A DNA stretch of 64,000 nt from the NCBI GenBank assembly GCA_963932465.1, contig OZ010787.1:32430087-32494086 (forward strand), written 5' to 3'. A model generated the notes under the pieces. The model was not told where the DNA came from. It did no database searches and saw only the letters and a program-made list of their open reading frames with translations. Positions 23,882 to 35,767 of the stretch are shown here, piece by piece. Position 1 is the stretch's first letter. Each line of letters opens with the position of its first letter. The stretch comes from Maratus speciosus. Taxonomy: Eukaryota; Arthropoda; Arachnida; Araneae; Salticidae. A program made the translations under genes and the position numbers.

Positions 23882-24116
23882 TTACAAGATTCTGAGATTA
23901 AATAATAAAATGATTTCTTTACGAGAATAGCACTATTCAAAAGTAAATACCCGTTCAAAATACCCGTTTTGTATGTTGTATAGACCAAAAAATCTTACTT
24001 TTTTTTTTTCCTTCAAAATTAAATTCAATTGTTTACATGATTATGCGAGTTCTCAATTTCAAATTTTTCTTTCAAGTAGTATTCGAGTTATAATTAAAAA
24101 ACGTCAAAATGTCGGT

Positions 24117-24323
24117 TTAACACTAGAACCGCCATAGCGGTCATTTTGACCGGCACCACATAAAAATAGTTCGATTCGAACCAGAAATTTCTTTCGAAAA
24201 TAAGTTAAATATGTACCACAGCGAAATAAGTTAGATAAATAAGTTAGATAGATTTTAATAAGATTTCTGGTGTAAAATAGTTTTATAACTCTTGAGTAAA
24301 ATTTCCGGCGGTTCTAGTGTTAA
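24117..24323. mobile_element. TTAA MITE family A, copy 3
   Basis: The ends are TTAACACTAGAACCGCC and the exact inverse. The interior has GGTCATTTTGACCGGCACCA and TTCGATTCGAACCAGAAAT. This is the best-preserved family A copy in the window. Confidence 0.9.
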
Positions 24324-24567
24324 GATTATGATGTGCAGAAAAGCGTAACTTGAAAAATTATATTTTACTTATTTTATTGAAATATTTGGACTGATAATAG
24401 TCAAAACATATCAAGCGAGTGAAAGGGTCATATTGGAAAGAAATAGTACATTAAAAGACGTGACATAGGCATTCTGTAGCATTTCAACAATCGCGTACCG
24501 AGCTTCAATTGGGATACAACCCCTAAAATAGTTTCGTTTTAATATAATTAATTTCTCGGAAATATAT

Positions 24568-24953
24568 CGGGAGGCGGCAGCACAGACAATCACCTCATCG
24601 AGTTCACGGCTGAAATTCCAGAATTATTTAAAACTCGTTTCGCATATTAAAACGCTATTGGTCTGTCAATTCATATCTTGGTGGAAAACATCCGAAAACA
24701 CGGTTTTAGCGGTTGACTCGTAGGTTTATCATTGCGTTTTCGTGCACCCAAAAGGAATGAAAACACTGAGGACTGGGAGCAGTAAAACACAATGGTAAAC
24801 CTACAAGTGAACCGCTAAAATCAGGTTTTCAGGTGTTTTCCTTCAAGATATTTGGCAGACCGATTGCGTTTTAATATGCGAATCGAGTTTTAACTAGTTC
24901 TGAAATTTCAGCCGTGAACACGATGAGGTGATTGTCTGTGCATCCGCCTCCCG
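24568..24953. repeat. Palindromic element with about 170-bp arms
   Basis: CGGGAGGCGG...CACAGACAATCACCTCATCG on the left is the inverse of CGATGAGGTGATTGTCTGTG...CCGCCTCCCG on the right, with more inverted similarity through the TAGGTTTA blocks. It is non-coding and its class is unknown. Beyond it, to 25600, I see only a CCACCCCTGTACA end near 25183 that could be a lone mariner-type terminus. Confidence 0.7.
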
Positions 24954-25606
24954 ATCTAAGACTGATTGTAAGAATTTCATGAAAATTTGGATTTAGGCTA
25001 ATTGAGGGGTGTAGAATTTATTTATGACGCGAAACTTGGGTATTGCTTTTGAAAAAAAAACAAAGTTTGTGCTCGTTTTGATATGTAGATGGCTTTCCAA
25101 TCGTTTGGTACCTGTAACTTTCTTGTACGATAATTTGTGTAAGAGTTAGCAGGGGTGTTTACTTTTTTTTTCCACCCCTGTACAATATACCACAGAGACA
25201 TAATGGCTATCCTGAAATTCTACATAACGAATTTTTCTTCTAGCGTACGTAAAAGACAATGTGTTTTACCTTCCCTTTCCTCTTGATTCAGCGGAGCTGC
25301 AAGTGTATATGAAATATGATAATTTGCGCTAACGGGGAATTGATGATGTATGTCGTTTTATTTAACGCACTCACATTGCAAATGTGTTACTTCCCTAAAA
25401 CAGCTTGCAAATATCCCCTAACAAATAACATGAACTATCTCATTTTATTCTTGTTCTATCGTGTGTTTAAACTATATACCGCTTTACTATTCACCACGTA
25501 TTTCCAGAGTTTTTTTTTCTATTATATTCAGTATATATTTAAATACATAAATATTAAGAAAGACACATGAGCGTACATTTCAAACTCTGTTGAATGAAAA
25601 ATTTAA

Positions 25607-26565
25607 GGGGGTAGGATACCTTTAACCCCTTAACGGTCGCATTAAATTACGGTTTAAAATACAATTTGCTTATTAGCACCACTTTTTTGAAAAAGAATTA
25701 TTCACCTTATTTAATGACAGTAAAATGATACCGTAATAAAGCTAATTACACTAGTTTATTAAACTGGTGGCAAACAAGCAAATCTGAATAAATCTCAAAA
25801 AAAGACACAGCCCGTGAATATGACGGGATCGAGAATTAAGTGGTTAAACCTACAAAATTTTCGAATTTTTTAAATACATATTTTGATTCCGTAATCATTT
25901 CTAAACAATATACAAAAAACCGCATTAAAAAATTCCCATTAGTTTACTAATTATCGCAGTTTTATCAAGACTTTATATTAAGACTACATGGGATAATTAA
26001 ACTTTGCGTTGCGTTTATTCAAAATGATGAATTTTTATACCGCGCGCAGTGTTACTAAAATACTATGCATGGCAATCAAATGAAATTTTCAAAACATATT
26101 CATTTCTGTATTATCTACAACTTAAAACCAGAAAAGGGTAATGTTTTATTTTTTTCTACTTTTTTATATAGAAAATATTTTTTCAAAGTGAAAATGTTTA
26201 ATTTTATGTTATTTTTTTTAATTTAGTCAATATTTTTTTTTTTTCAAATATTCTGGTTTCAGTATAAAGGTAACGCTATTATGTATTTATTTTCACCAAA
26301 ATTTCCTCTTTATATGCATATTTTCAGATTTTATCATGCGCGCAAAATTTTTTTCTCTTATTATCATACATATTTAAACTTATCATTTCAATATTTATTT
26401 ATGAATTTACAAGTATATGTATATTTTTAAATATAAATTTAAATACGAGCTTTATATTTAAATGAAGTTTGATTTTAATTTTGACTTATTACGCAAGTTT
26501 TGAAGCTTGGAACATAGTGATATTTTTTTTTAATTTTTAGACGTGTTCAAAGACATCCTACCCCC
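25607..26565. mobile_element. TTAA element with GGGGGTAGGAT ends (Kolobok-like, non-autonomous)
   Basis: TTAA occurs at 25603-25606 and 26566-26569. The inverted ends are GGGGGTAGGATACC and the inverse of GGGGGTAGGATGTC. It is 959 bp with a family C MITE near its left tip. No transposase frame. TTAA with a G-rich terminus is typical of Kolobok-type elements; the superfamily is inference. Confidence 0.75.
25622..25847. mobile_element. TTAA MITE family C, copy 3
   Basis: It starts TTAACCCCTTAACGGTCGC and ends ACGGGATCGAGAATTAAGTGGTTAA. Inside are TTGCTTATTAGCACCAC and TTATTAAACTGGTGGCAA. It inserted 15 bp from the left end of the larger TTAA element. Confidence 0.8.
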
Positions 26566-27622
26566 TTAAATCTGAATTTTGTTTAATTCGCTCAGTTTAT
26601 AAATTTCGTGTTCATATCACAAGCATGAAAGATATTAAACTAGACTTAAAAAATTTCCATTTAAAATTATTCTTTATTATTTTTCATTTTATAAAATTTT
26701 TGTTGTACATTAAAATTTCTTCTTTCCAGATTTATTAAATTTTATTTTTCAAAATATTTAGCACCGTATGTGGCAAATCTTCAAGCGTTGCCTAAGATAT
26801 GGATATGTATTTTGGATTCTTTTCAAAAGAAATAATAGAAAATCACTTTTCTGCAGCGATATATTTTTTCCTGTTTACAAATATTTTACAAAATGCATCG
26901 AATATGTAATAGGATTCACATTTTCTTGAAATAGTTAGACTTGGAATTTATATAGATACCCTTGTTTACCTAACCAAATATGATTCCATTCAGTATACGG
27001 GCTTTCGAATCATATTTTTTATTTATTTATACAAAGGAGATGCAGGCTTATCTTGCAACAAAAATGTAAACATTTTCTTTGCATCTTTCCTTATTTAAAT
27101 TTAACGTAATAGAAAAATGTAAAACAAAGTACAGTAATTAAAATAATTGAAAGTAGTCGTGAATATATGAGTAAATAATCTAAAATTAAGTAGTAACAAA
27201 AGCAAGTATTTTTTAAACACACATTGATATTTATAAAACTATAAAATGTCTTTAAAGGAAATCTGCACTAAGTTAGAAAACTGTTAAAAATAATATTAAA
27301 AAAGTTATTGTGGTACAGATTAATTTGAATACTGTGATATATGCATCTTTTTATTTCCTTTGTCGGCTATCTTGATATAAAAACAAGCGATATCTTTCAA
27401 CATTCTAGTAATAATACACAAAGTATATAAAAAAAATATATTTTGAATTCGATTAAATGGATATTTTAAAGTAAATGACTTAACAATTTATAATATTTAA
27501 AGTATCATAACAAGGTAAGTTTTGATAGTACAAAAATGACTTTTAATTTTCTTTTAATTTTAGGAGCCGGAAATGGTTTGATAAACCTATGTTATAATTA
27601 AAGAGCTTAGTCAGCGAATATG
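26566..27622. other. Unassigned AT-rich interval
   Basis: No coding potential, terminal repeats or tandem structure recognised. Confidence 0.5.
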
Positions 27623-27892
27623 TTAACCCTCTCGCTGCGCAGCCCAAGATATGCTCGGGCATGCATTTCTCCGTCAAATTAATATTATTTGGCTATTCCC
27701 ACAAGTTATATTTTAGCGAAAACCTTGTCTGATTTAATCAGGACATCCCCCCCCCCCCCCCCCCGATTACGATAGTCAAAAATTTTTTGGAATCCTAAAT
27801 GTTAGAAATTTAATTTAAAATAAAGAAAACATAAATCGAAAATTTTCGCAAAAACGGCGATTTGAGGGTAGGTACTTACATTAAGTGGTTAA
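27623..27892. mobile_element. TTAA MITE family E, copy 2, with poly-C run
   Basis: The left end TTAACCCTCTCGCTGCGCAG and the GATATGCTCGGGCATGCAT block match the copy at 28730. A run of about 18 C lies near 27746-27763 where the other copy has ACATTTTCACC. The right end is diverged (GGTACTTACATTAAGTGGTTAA). The open frame at 27885-28169 to the right has no recognisable family. Confidence 0.65.
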
Positions 27893-28354
27893 ACACCCCC
27901 GATTAAACCGACTTCACGAACGTGGCGTGACATCAGAAAATATAATCATAGACATAGTTTGGTATTTTTATTTTTTCATAATTCGATCAGAAGCGCGTAT
28001 GCAGATTAGTGAAGATTGCATAAAACTCGAAAACAAAGAAAGGGTTCTGGGGATTAATATTAAAAGCTTAGCAATGATTATTTTTTCAAACAAGTTGAAG
28101 CTTTTTAACCCGGGAGAAATCGCTAGTGAGAATGCCCAATTGCTTTTCTTTTACTTTACATTCATATAATATCAACTTTTTTGGTTGGCTTAGTACTTTT
28201 ATTCACAAAATAGGTAAAATAATTGAAAAAACATTTTGAAATTTTAATTATAATGAAAAATGATTTAAATGAGAGTCTTAAAAATGTACGACTGTGAGAG
28301 AAAATCTCATGCAGCGAATTTTCCCTGGTTCGCGCTACTTAGACGCCTTTTCCC

Positions 28355-28563
28355 TTAACGCTAGAATTAAATTGCGGTTTAAAAATTCAAATTGCTTATT
28401 GGCACCACATTCTTGAAAAAGAAATATTCACCTTATTTAATGACAGGTAAAACGATACTAAAATAAAGCCAATGATACTATTTTATAAAACTGGTGGGAA
28501 TCAAACAATCTGAGTAAAAGACACAGCCCGTGAATATGACGGGAGGGAGAATTAAGGGGTTAA
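28355..28563. mobile_element. TTAA MITE family C, copy 4
   Basis: It starts TTAACGCTAGAATTAAATTGCG and ends GGGAGGGAGAATTAAGGGGTTAA. It is co-linear with the copy at 25622, including GGCACCAC and AAACTGGTGGGAATC. Confidence 0.8.
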
Positions 28564-28729
28564 ACGTAAATGTATGATCTTTAATTTGCGGTAATTGGTT
28601 TTTCTTTATTTTCATTAGTTAAGTGGATGCGGACTTCAAGAAACGGGAAAAAACACAAACTTTATATTTCTTAATTAATTTGTTTAAATGATGAACTTTC
28701 GTATTTTGAAACAGATTCCATTAAAAAGC

Positions 28730-28963
28730 TTAATCCTCTCGCTGCGCAACCCCAGATATACTCGGGCATGCATTTTTCCGTCTAATTAATACTATTTGGT
28801 TATTCCCACCAGTTGTTTGCGAAAACATTGTCTAATTTAATCAGGACATTTTCACCGATTACCATTGTCAAAAGTTTCTGCTTTAAAGAACTGTTGATAA
28901 ACGATTAAAAATTCTATAAAAGACGCTCATCGCGAAGAATTACTTACGCAGCGAGAGGATTAA
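28730..28963. mobile_element. TTAA MITE family E, copy 3
   Basis: TTAATCCTCTCGCTGCGCAA and the inverse TTACGCAGCGAGAGGATTAA bound it, with TTAA at both ends. The internal TATTCCCACCAGTTG block is the common core in inverse form. Confidence 0.85.
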
Positions 28964-29171
28964 CACTTAACGGACCAATGCAGCCATAAAAGCGGCATTG
29001 GCCCGCTTAACCAAATTTATTCGCTTGGCACCACCATTTTTTTTTAAAAACACACTTTTACTTGTACTTGAGAACATTTGGAAGAGAAATTTACTAAAAA
29101 ATTTACTTTTTAAATGTACTGGTGCGAATAGAAAATAAAAATAGAATCATGTAGTTAATGGCTATCGTCCC

Positions 29172-29390
29172 TTAACCCCTTAAAGGGCGGTGATGCCGCC
29201 ATGGCATCACATAATTTTAATCCCTAACTGCTGAATTGGCACCCGAATTTTTTAAGGAAAATTTCACTTTTATTAAGTACGCGAAAATATACATTTACGT
29301 GTTTATAAATAAATTTCCTTGTAAATACTGGTGTCACTCAATTATTTCGACATTTTACGAATACAAGTACCTTGCCCGTCAATGGATTAA
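29172..29390. mobile_element. TTAA MITE family D, copy 3
   Basis: It starts TTAACCCCTTAAAGGGCGG and ends TTGCCCGTCAATGGATTAA. It matches the copy at 20106 over its whole length. Its right TTAA is also the left target site of the next transposon. Confidence 0.8.
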
Positions 29391-29676
29391 GAGTCATTCC
29401 ATGTCAACTCAACCAGACCTTGTAACCCGACCGACAGGGATTTGGGTGAAAATTTCTATATATAATATCCCTATCCTGATATTAACAAATAAAAAAAATT
29501 CCTTCCTACACCTCATAGTTTGTGAGATATGGGGGTCCAATTTTTGGATTTTTCTCTAATCGCACATTTCTGAGTCTGTATCTCCTGTGGTTCTGGTTGT
29601 GATGGCTGTGGTTCCATCTTCAAAGAATTGTTTCTCTGGATGTGAAATCCAAATGTGCTTAAAAATATCACTGTAA

Positions 29677-29825
29677 CATAGCTGCCAACTTTTACGCTTT
29701 CTTCTTACCACTAAAATGTTATAGTGAATACTGTCTTATTTAATCGTCGAAATCTCATGATTAAGAAAGGCGAATATCTCTATTAAATTTTAGTGGTAGC
29801 AAAAAAGCGTAAAGGTTGGCAGCTA
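29677..29825. mobile_element. hAT-like MITE with CATAGCTGCCAAC ends, second copy
   Basis: The inverted ends carry CATAGCTGCCAACTTTTACG and a shared TACCACTAAAAT block. The flanks CACTGTAA and TGCTGTAA match at six of eight bases. It sits in the left arm of the TTAA transposon, where the right arm has no equivalent. Confidence 0.7.
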
Positions 29826-31448
29826 TGCTGTAAATACATCAAAAGTTGCAGATTCTAATAAAAAATATGTAAATTTTTAATTTTAATTTTTAAGGCCAAA
29901 AAATTAAACCAAAATTGAAAGTTAAGGTAATTTTTCTGAATTTTTGACATTTTACAAAAAAGTCTCTCCATAAAAAGGCAAATAAATTTTTCAGTTTCTT
30001 TTTGTTTTAAATAAAATTTTACATTTTGGGCTTTATATTTATGAAATAAAAATAATGTCTTTCTTATGGTTTTATGCAAAAATTGTGACTTCTTTTGTGA
30101 TGCTGTACCTATCAAGAGATAAAAATCCCTAACTTTATATATGGCACCTAAATAATTGCTGCACATTTTAAATTTAAATTTATTAATCATTTTGATTTAT
30201 TTGAAATAATGAAACTTTAAAATCTGACTGGTCTATTTATTTTTATAACAGTGGAAAATTTGTAATGTTTAGTATTGGTACATATCACACGTTATCTGAA
30301 ATTGTGTTGTTCTCAATCTTATCGCATACGTTTGTCACATAAATGTACATCTATCATTGGATTCAGTGGTATATTTCTATAAATACTTTCACAAAGGTAG
30401 TATGTAAGGACTATGTACAATATTTAATGGAGAGAGGGAGGGTACTGAAGTCATAGATTTTTTTTCTCATTTTACTAAACAAAAAATTCTTTGGAACTAA
30501 AAAAAGAAGCACACCAAATAAATTCAACAAGTCATAGGAACTACCGTGGGTACCACAGCTTAAATTAGGCACATATATTTTTTCCCTTGATTGGTGCAAT
30601 TTCCTAAAACAGGGAAAAAATTTTACATAAGCTAGGAGAAAGAAATCATTTTTATTAAAATTGAAATAATCATTATTTAAATATAATTCTAATAAATTAA
30701 ATAAAATTGCTTATAAACATTTTAAAAATTTAGATTGTGGCAATTTTTTTATGTAACAAAAAAATAATTTGTTAAATTATATACCAATTTTTTAAACTAA
30801 AAAAAATCAGAATAAACATTTTATTGAAAACATTGAAATTCAAAAATAGAACTGAGCTAACTATAAATATAGAAATAAATGACAAACTTTTGCAGTATCA
30901 CTTAGACTTACTTTGAAACATTCATTCTTTGTGCAATTTTTAAATTATATTTGTTATGAATGAGCAACATTGAGAACCTTCTAACATATATTTCAATTTT
31001 CCTATCTTACTGCAATTCCAAACATAGTAAAATAATAAAACATCAGTATATCATAAGATCTTCGTAATTTAGTATCTAAAACACTATTGTCTTTGCATTT
31101 CAAAATCGGTGGCTACCCCCCAACCCCCCAGAAAAAGAAAAATATTGTTAAATATCTTAAGTGGAAATTCTCTTCATTCTGTTAAATGTTTATGAAAACT
31201 TTCCGATTGAAATATTGGTCAGAGCACCCGCCACTAAATTCAAAGACTTTCTTTACATCAGGAAATATTTCTTTTACCAATGATATCAATTCTTTCTGTG
31301 TTAAACATACAAGAGTGACATCATGTTGCGTATCATAAGATAAAATGTGTATATTGCTTGCTGATAATCTAATACTGGGAGATAGAGTGTACATAATAGT
31401 TGGATGAAGAGTGCAGCTTCTTTGGTGCAATGATAACTTTAAACTTCA

Positions 31449-34400
31449 TCTATACTAATAAAATAACAAATCGCTCTGTGTGTGTGTCTGTGTGCGATGG
31501 CTAGCGAAATCTACCGCACGTAGAACTCTGAAAATTCAGGAGTGATTAGTCCATGATAGGTCCTGATCCACCTGAGGCTCAGATTTTTAATTTCTTAAGG
31601 GCCGGGGCCCCTGGGCCCCTTTAAGTTTTTATGCACTAAATTGTTAATAACATGCCTATTTTCTATCCGATCTTCGTCGTTTTTGGGATGAATTCTCCTT
31701 TCAATTTCTGTCTCATTACTACATTTCAGTTAAGACCCTGGCACCCTTGCAAGGGGCCCAGTACAGGGCCCCTTGAAGTTTTAGTGCACTAAATTGTTAA
31801 TAACACGCCTCTTTTCCTTTAGATCTTCTTTGTTTTTTAGGTGAATTCTCCTTTCAGTTTCTGCCCCATGTCTACATTTCAGTTAAGACCCTGGTACCCT
31901 TGCAAGGGGGCGGTACAGGGCTCCTTGAAGTTTTACTGCACCAAATTGTTAATAACATGCCTCTTTTCTATACCATCTTCTTCGTTTTTGGGGTGAATTC
32001 TCCTTTCAATTTCTACACTATTTCAACATTTCAGTTAAGACCCTGGCACCCTTGCAAGGGGTTCAGTACAGGGCCCCTTGAAGTTTTAGTGCACTAAATT
32101 GTTAATATCATGCATCTTTTTTATCCGATCTTCTTCATGTTTGGGGTGATTTCTCCTTTCAGTTTCTGACCCATTTCTACATTTCAGTTAAGACCCTGGC
32201 ACCCATGCAAGCGGCCGGTATAGAGCCCCTTGAAGTTTTAATGCACTAAACTGTTAATAGCATTCCCCTTTTCTATTGGATCTTCTTCGTTTTTGCGGTG
32301 AATACCCCTTTCAGTTTCTACCCCATTTCCACAAATCAATTAAGACATTGGCAACCTTTCAAAAGGTCGATTTCAAAAGGTCGATACAGGTCCCTTGAAG
32401 TTTTAGTGCACTAAATACTTAATAAATTGCTTATTTTTTTATCAGATCTTAGTTTTTGGGATACTTTCTCCATTTAGTTATTCTCCCGTTTCTACATTCC
32501 AGTTAAGGCCATGGGTCCGTCTAGGGTGCCGTAAGGACCGATCCCGGGCCTCTTAATTTTTTTTGTGTTCCATGAGTTTTTCGCACCGTAATTTTTTCAC
32601 CTTCCAGTGCGTAATTTTAAAGTTGAGTCTTGAACACTTCTCCTTAGACCAATACTCACATATTTTTATTGGAGCCCTAGGGCTCTTTTCTAAGAATTTC
32701 CCCAATTTTTTGCACATTTCTTTCAAGTTATATTCTAATGATTAATTCATACCCTATGCTTAATCTTGACTAATAGGAGACCTAAAAGGCCAAGTACTAA
32801 AACGTTTTAACATGTTTTCTTGTTATGGTCCTGTTCCCAAATATCAGTTGGCCCATTTTGGGCCCCCTATTATAACTCCCTTAAAAATAGTCCGATTCAC
32901 TAGCTTTTTTTTCGAACAACATCTTAGGTTCTCCAGCTATTACATGAACGACAAAAAATATTTCAGACTTCAACTACCACCAATTTTGAACATAAATCTT
33001 TTTCTTGGGGCCCTTGGTGTATCTTCTTTCAAAATGATCCAAATTCCTTGCAATTTTCTTTACCATTGTTCTAGCGATTTATCATCCGATTACATTAAAA
33101 ATTACTAAAAAAGTGTATTTATACCAAACTACATGCCACTTAAGTCCCTTACCCTTTGGGGCCCAGTACAAGGCCCCTTGAAGCTTTTGCACCATAAATT
33201 ATTAATAAATTGCACCTCTTAATCCGATCTTCATTTTTGGAACCATTTTTCCATTTAGTTATTATTCAGTTTCTATATTCCAGTTAAAATCCTGGGGTAC
33301 CTTAGGGTTCTTTAGGGCCCGACCCGAGGCCCCTTGAACTTTTTGTGTGCTATACATTTTTTACACCTTAATTTCCTCACCTTCTGATTGCATAATTTTT
33401 AATTTGAGTCTTAGACACTTCCCCCTAGACCAACACCCGTATATTTTTATTGGGTCTCTATCGCCCTTTTTTAATCATTTACCCTATTTTTGCGCATTTT
33501 TTAAAAATATTATTGTAATGATTATTTCATACCTTATGATTAATTTTGACAAATTGAAGATCTAAAACGCTAAGTACTAAAACTTTTAAACATGTTTTCA
33601 TGTTAGGGCCCTGCTCTCAACTGTCAGTTGGGCTCTTTTTGGGCCTCCTGTTATAACTCCCTTAAAAATGGTCCGATTCCCGAACTTTTTTTTCTGATAA
33701 CGTCTTAGGTATTCCAGCTACTACTTGAACGATAAAAAAAAATTGCAGACTTCAGCTACTACCAATTTTGAATATTAATCGTCTTCTTAGGGCCTTTGTT
33801 GCAGCTCCTTTAAAAATATCCTATACTAAAGCAATTTTCTTTAAAATAGATTTAGCGTCTTCCAGCTACTTTAAAACTCCTAAAAGATTTTCTTATACCC
33901 AATTACATTCCAGTTAGGACCCTGGCCCCTAGGGTCCGGTCTTTCTATATACCTCAGTTACCACCTTTTTCGAACATTAATCTCCATTTTCAGCATCAAC
34001 TTACATCTACTCACTACAGCCGTAAATTAAAAATCGCGTTACCTTAAAGTTAACTTTAGATAAGGGATTTCATCCGTTTATTAAATATCGTGTTATTGCT
34101 AACAGTAATTCATGAAATTTACAAGGTGAGGGGACATCTTCCACCGCTTGGTGGCGCGTTATTTCCTCAGGTTTAAGGACCCAATTTTAAGGGATTTGCT
34201 TCCTTCAACTTAGATTATAATATGAAATTTTATATTAGACTTTAGCTACCAACATTTTCTAACATTAATGGTGCATTCTTTTTTTTATTATTCTATGGGC
34301 TTGATTCCTATTATGTTTGGCTCATTCAACTTGATTTTTGATTCTCTCCGGCGCGTGAGGGCACTTCCGGTAAATACTGTCATATGTAGGGGGGGGGGGG

Positions 34401-34585
34401 GATCTAGATTACATGTTCGTTCGGAAAGAATTTTGATGGGAACACAATAGACGCTGCGGAAGGGAATGGGGCCTCCGAAAATAGGTTCATTTAAAAGAAT
34501 TTCCAAAGATATAAAATCATACAAACTTAAGTTTTGTTTAAGGTTATTATTTACAAACCCCGGGCAACGCCGGCTGGTCTGCTAG
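31449..34585 (+). mobile_element. Helitron, non-autonomous
   Basis: It starts TCTATACTAATAAAATAAC after a host A and ends with a GC-rich hairpin (CCCCGGGCAACGCCGGCTGG) followed by CTGCTAG before a host T, the expected Helitron layout with no target duplication. The length is 3.1 kb. There is no Rep/helicase frame; the open frames inside are short and repeat-derived. A 152-bp tandem array lies in the 5' part and a 12-G run near 34390. It inserted in the reverse-strand transposase remnant. A reverse-strand relative lies at 57924-61453. Confidence 0.85.
31700..32520 (+). repeat. 152-bp tandem repeat within the Helitron
   Basis: The phrase GTTAAGACCCTGG recurs at 31730, 31882, 32034 and 32187, with decayed versions near 32339 and 32503, giving a 152-bp period. 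Each unit includes CCTTGAAGTTTTAGTGCACT and GATCTTCTTCGTTTTTGG. The same units appear inverted at about 61100-61300 in the second Helitron. Confidence 0.85.
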
Positions 34586-35536
34586 TCTTGATTAAGAAAA
34601 GTAATTTTTTTTCTGAAATCCGACAAAACGATAGCTTTTTGAGGACCAAAGTTTGCTTTAGTTTCTTTTAGGAAATTAGATTTAGATTTCGTTATAAAAG
34701 AGTGGAATAACATTTTCGAAATATTTTACTAAGCTTGTCAAAATCTCATTGAAAGGAACAGTGCTGCTAATACTGGACTGAATACCTAGAGTTATAATCT
34801 TCAACCAGTTTTTCGGAAATTCCTGTTTAAAAAGAGAATACAACTCATGTATATACACGCAATATCAATTGCTTTTGTGCATAGTACAATCTTAGCAATA
34901 CTAACTACATTTTTTCCCAGCCATGTTTATTCAATATTCATTACAATTATAAAACTTTTCAATTACTTCAATTGTTTCTGGACCTGTGGCAGTGGCTTTA
35001 CCTTTTCTTGTTTCTGGCATTGACAAGATTCTTTTTTTCTAACAGAAGTTATAATGACTGTCTTGCAACATAATCAATTACTTCAAATTCACCGATTATT
35101 TTCTTTTCATCGAAGGTAAATTAGATCACCCTTCTATTACGAGAAACAACAGACTAATAATAATTTCATTAACAGATACGGAAACACCTGCCTGTACTAA
35201 AAAAAATTATCCTGTCTTATCAGAATGTTTATACAAAGCAGGTGAAGAAATATGTTTCATCCTGTAGAATAGAAATGAACTTAGCTTTGTTAAATATAAG
35301 GAATTCAGTCTATGAAAAAACATACTTAAAATGATTAAAATTATCCAAGATAATAAAATAGAAAGTAAAAAAAAATGTTAAATACAGATAGAATATTTTA
35401 ATTCAAACACACATACACAGAAAAAAAAAAAACATATTGAAAATGTGTAAAAATAGCAAATAAAGCCTTTGTATAACAATATTAAAAAGCAGAAAAACCA
35501 ACGTTTAAAATGCACAAATAATATATGAAAAGCAGC

Positions 35537-35580
35537 AAACAGCTGTTTCGAATCTACTAGCGAGATTCTTCTTCAGTGCA
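35537..35580 (-). ncRNA. Hammerhead-like ribozyme motif, reverse Penelope copy
   Basis: On the reverse strand: CTGAAGA (fits the CUGANGA core, 35570-35576), a helix GAATCT/AGATTC with loop CGCTAGT (35550-35569), then GAAAC (35545-35549) and a short palindromic ACAGCTGT. Penelope-like elements are known to carry hammerhead motifs in their terminal regions. One extra A between the core and the helix makes activity uncertain. Confidence 0.5.
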
Positions 35581-35767
35581 AAAGGAACAGCGTGCTAGAA
35601 AAAGCAAGGCTGAGCAAAATCATAGACAGAGACGCGCTGGCTTTTATACCCTATGTGGGTGGCGAAGGCGCCTAAACAACCAATGAGAGAGAAGCAGAGG
35701 AAACGACTGGGCGGACAAGTAGCGACATCTACTGGAGAAGTAGAGAAAAGAAACCAAAAAAGGGGAA

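Larger units (their letters stand above)
31182..35050 (-). pseudogene. Transposase-like remnant of the TTAA transposon, split by a Helitron
   Basis: The reverse strand from about 35050 down to 34587 encodes fragments with PETRKGKATATGPETIEVIEKFY and a following HELYSLFKQEFP-like stretch. After the Helitron, 31430-31182 reads SCTLHPTIMYTL and then FPDVKKVFEFSGGC with SDQYFNRK. The FxDGCxxQYKN-type motif recurs, as I recall, in an uncharacterised arthropod and cnidarian transposon protein family with a probable DDE-type nuclease core. That family link is from memory and needs a search. Several stops and frameshifts are present. Confidence 0.5.

Noticed and set aside
27746..27763. Poly-C run as a regulatory or quadruplex site
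   Set aside because: It lies inside a MITE copy whose relative lacks it; likely slippage or an assembly artefact.
29236..29559. 107-codon open frame
   Set aside because: Crosses from a family D MITE into the arm of the TTAA transposon, so it is a chance fusion.
31700..32520. Regularly spaced repeats that might suggest a CRISPR array
   Set aside because: The whole 152-bp unit is repeated with no unique spacers, and it lies in a Helitron of an animal genome.
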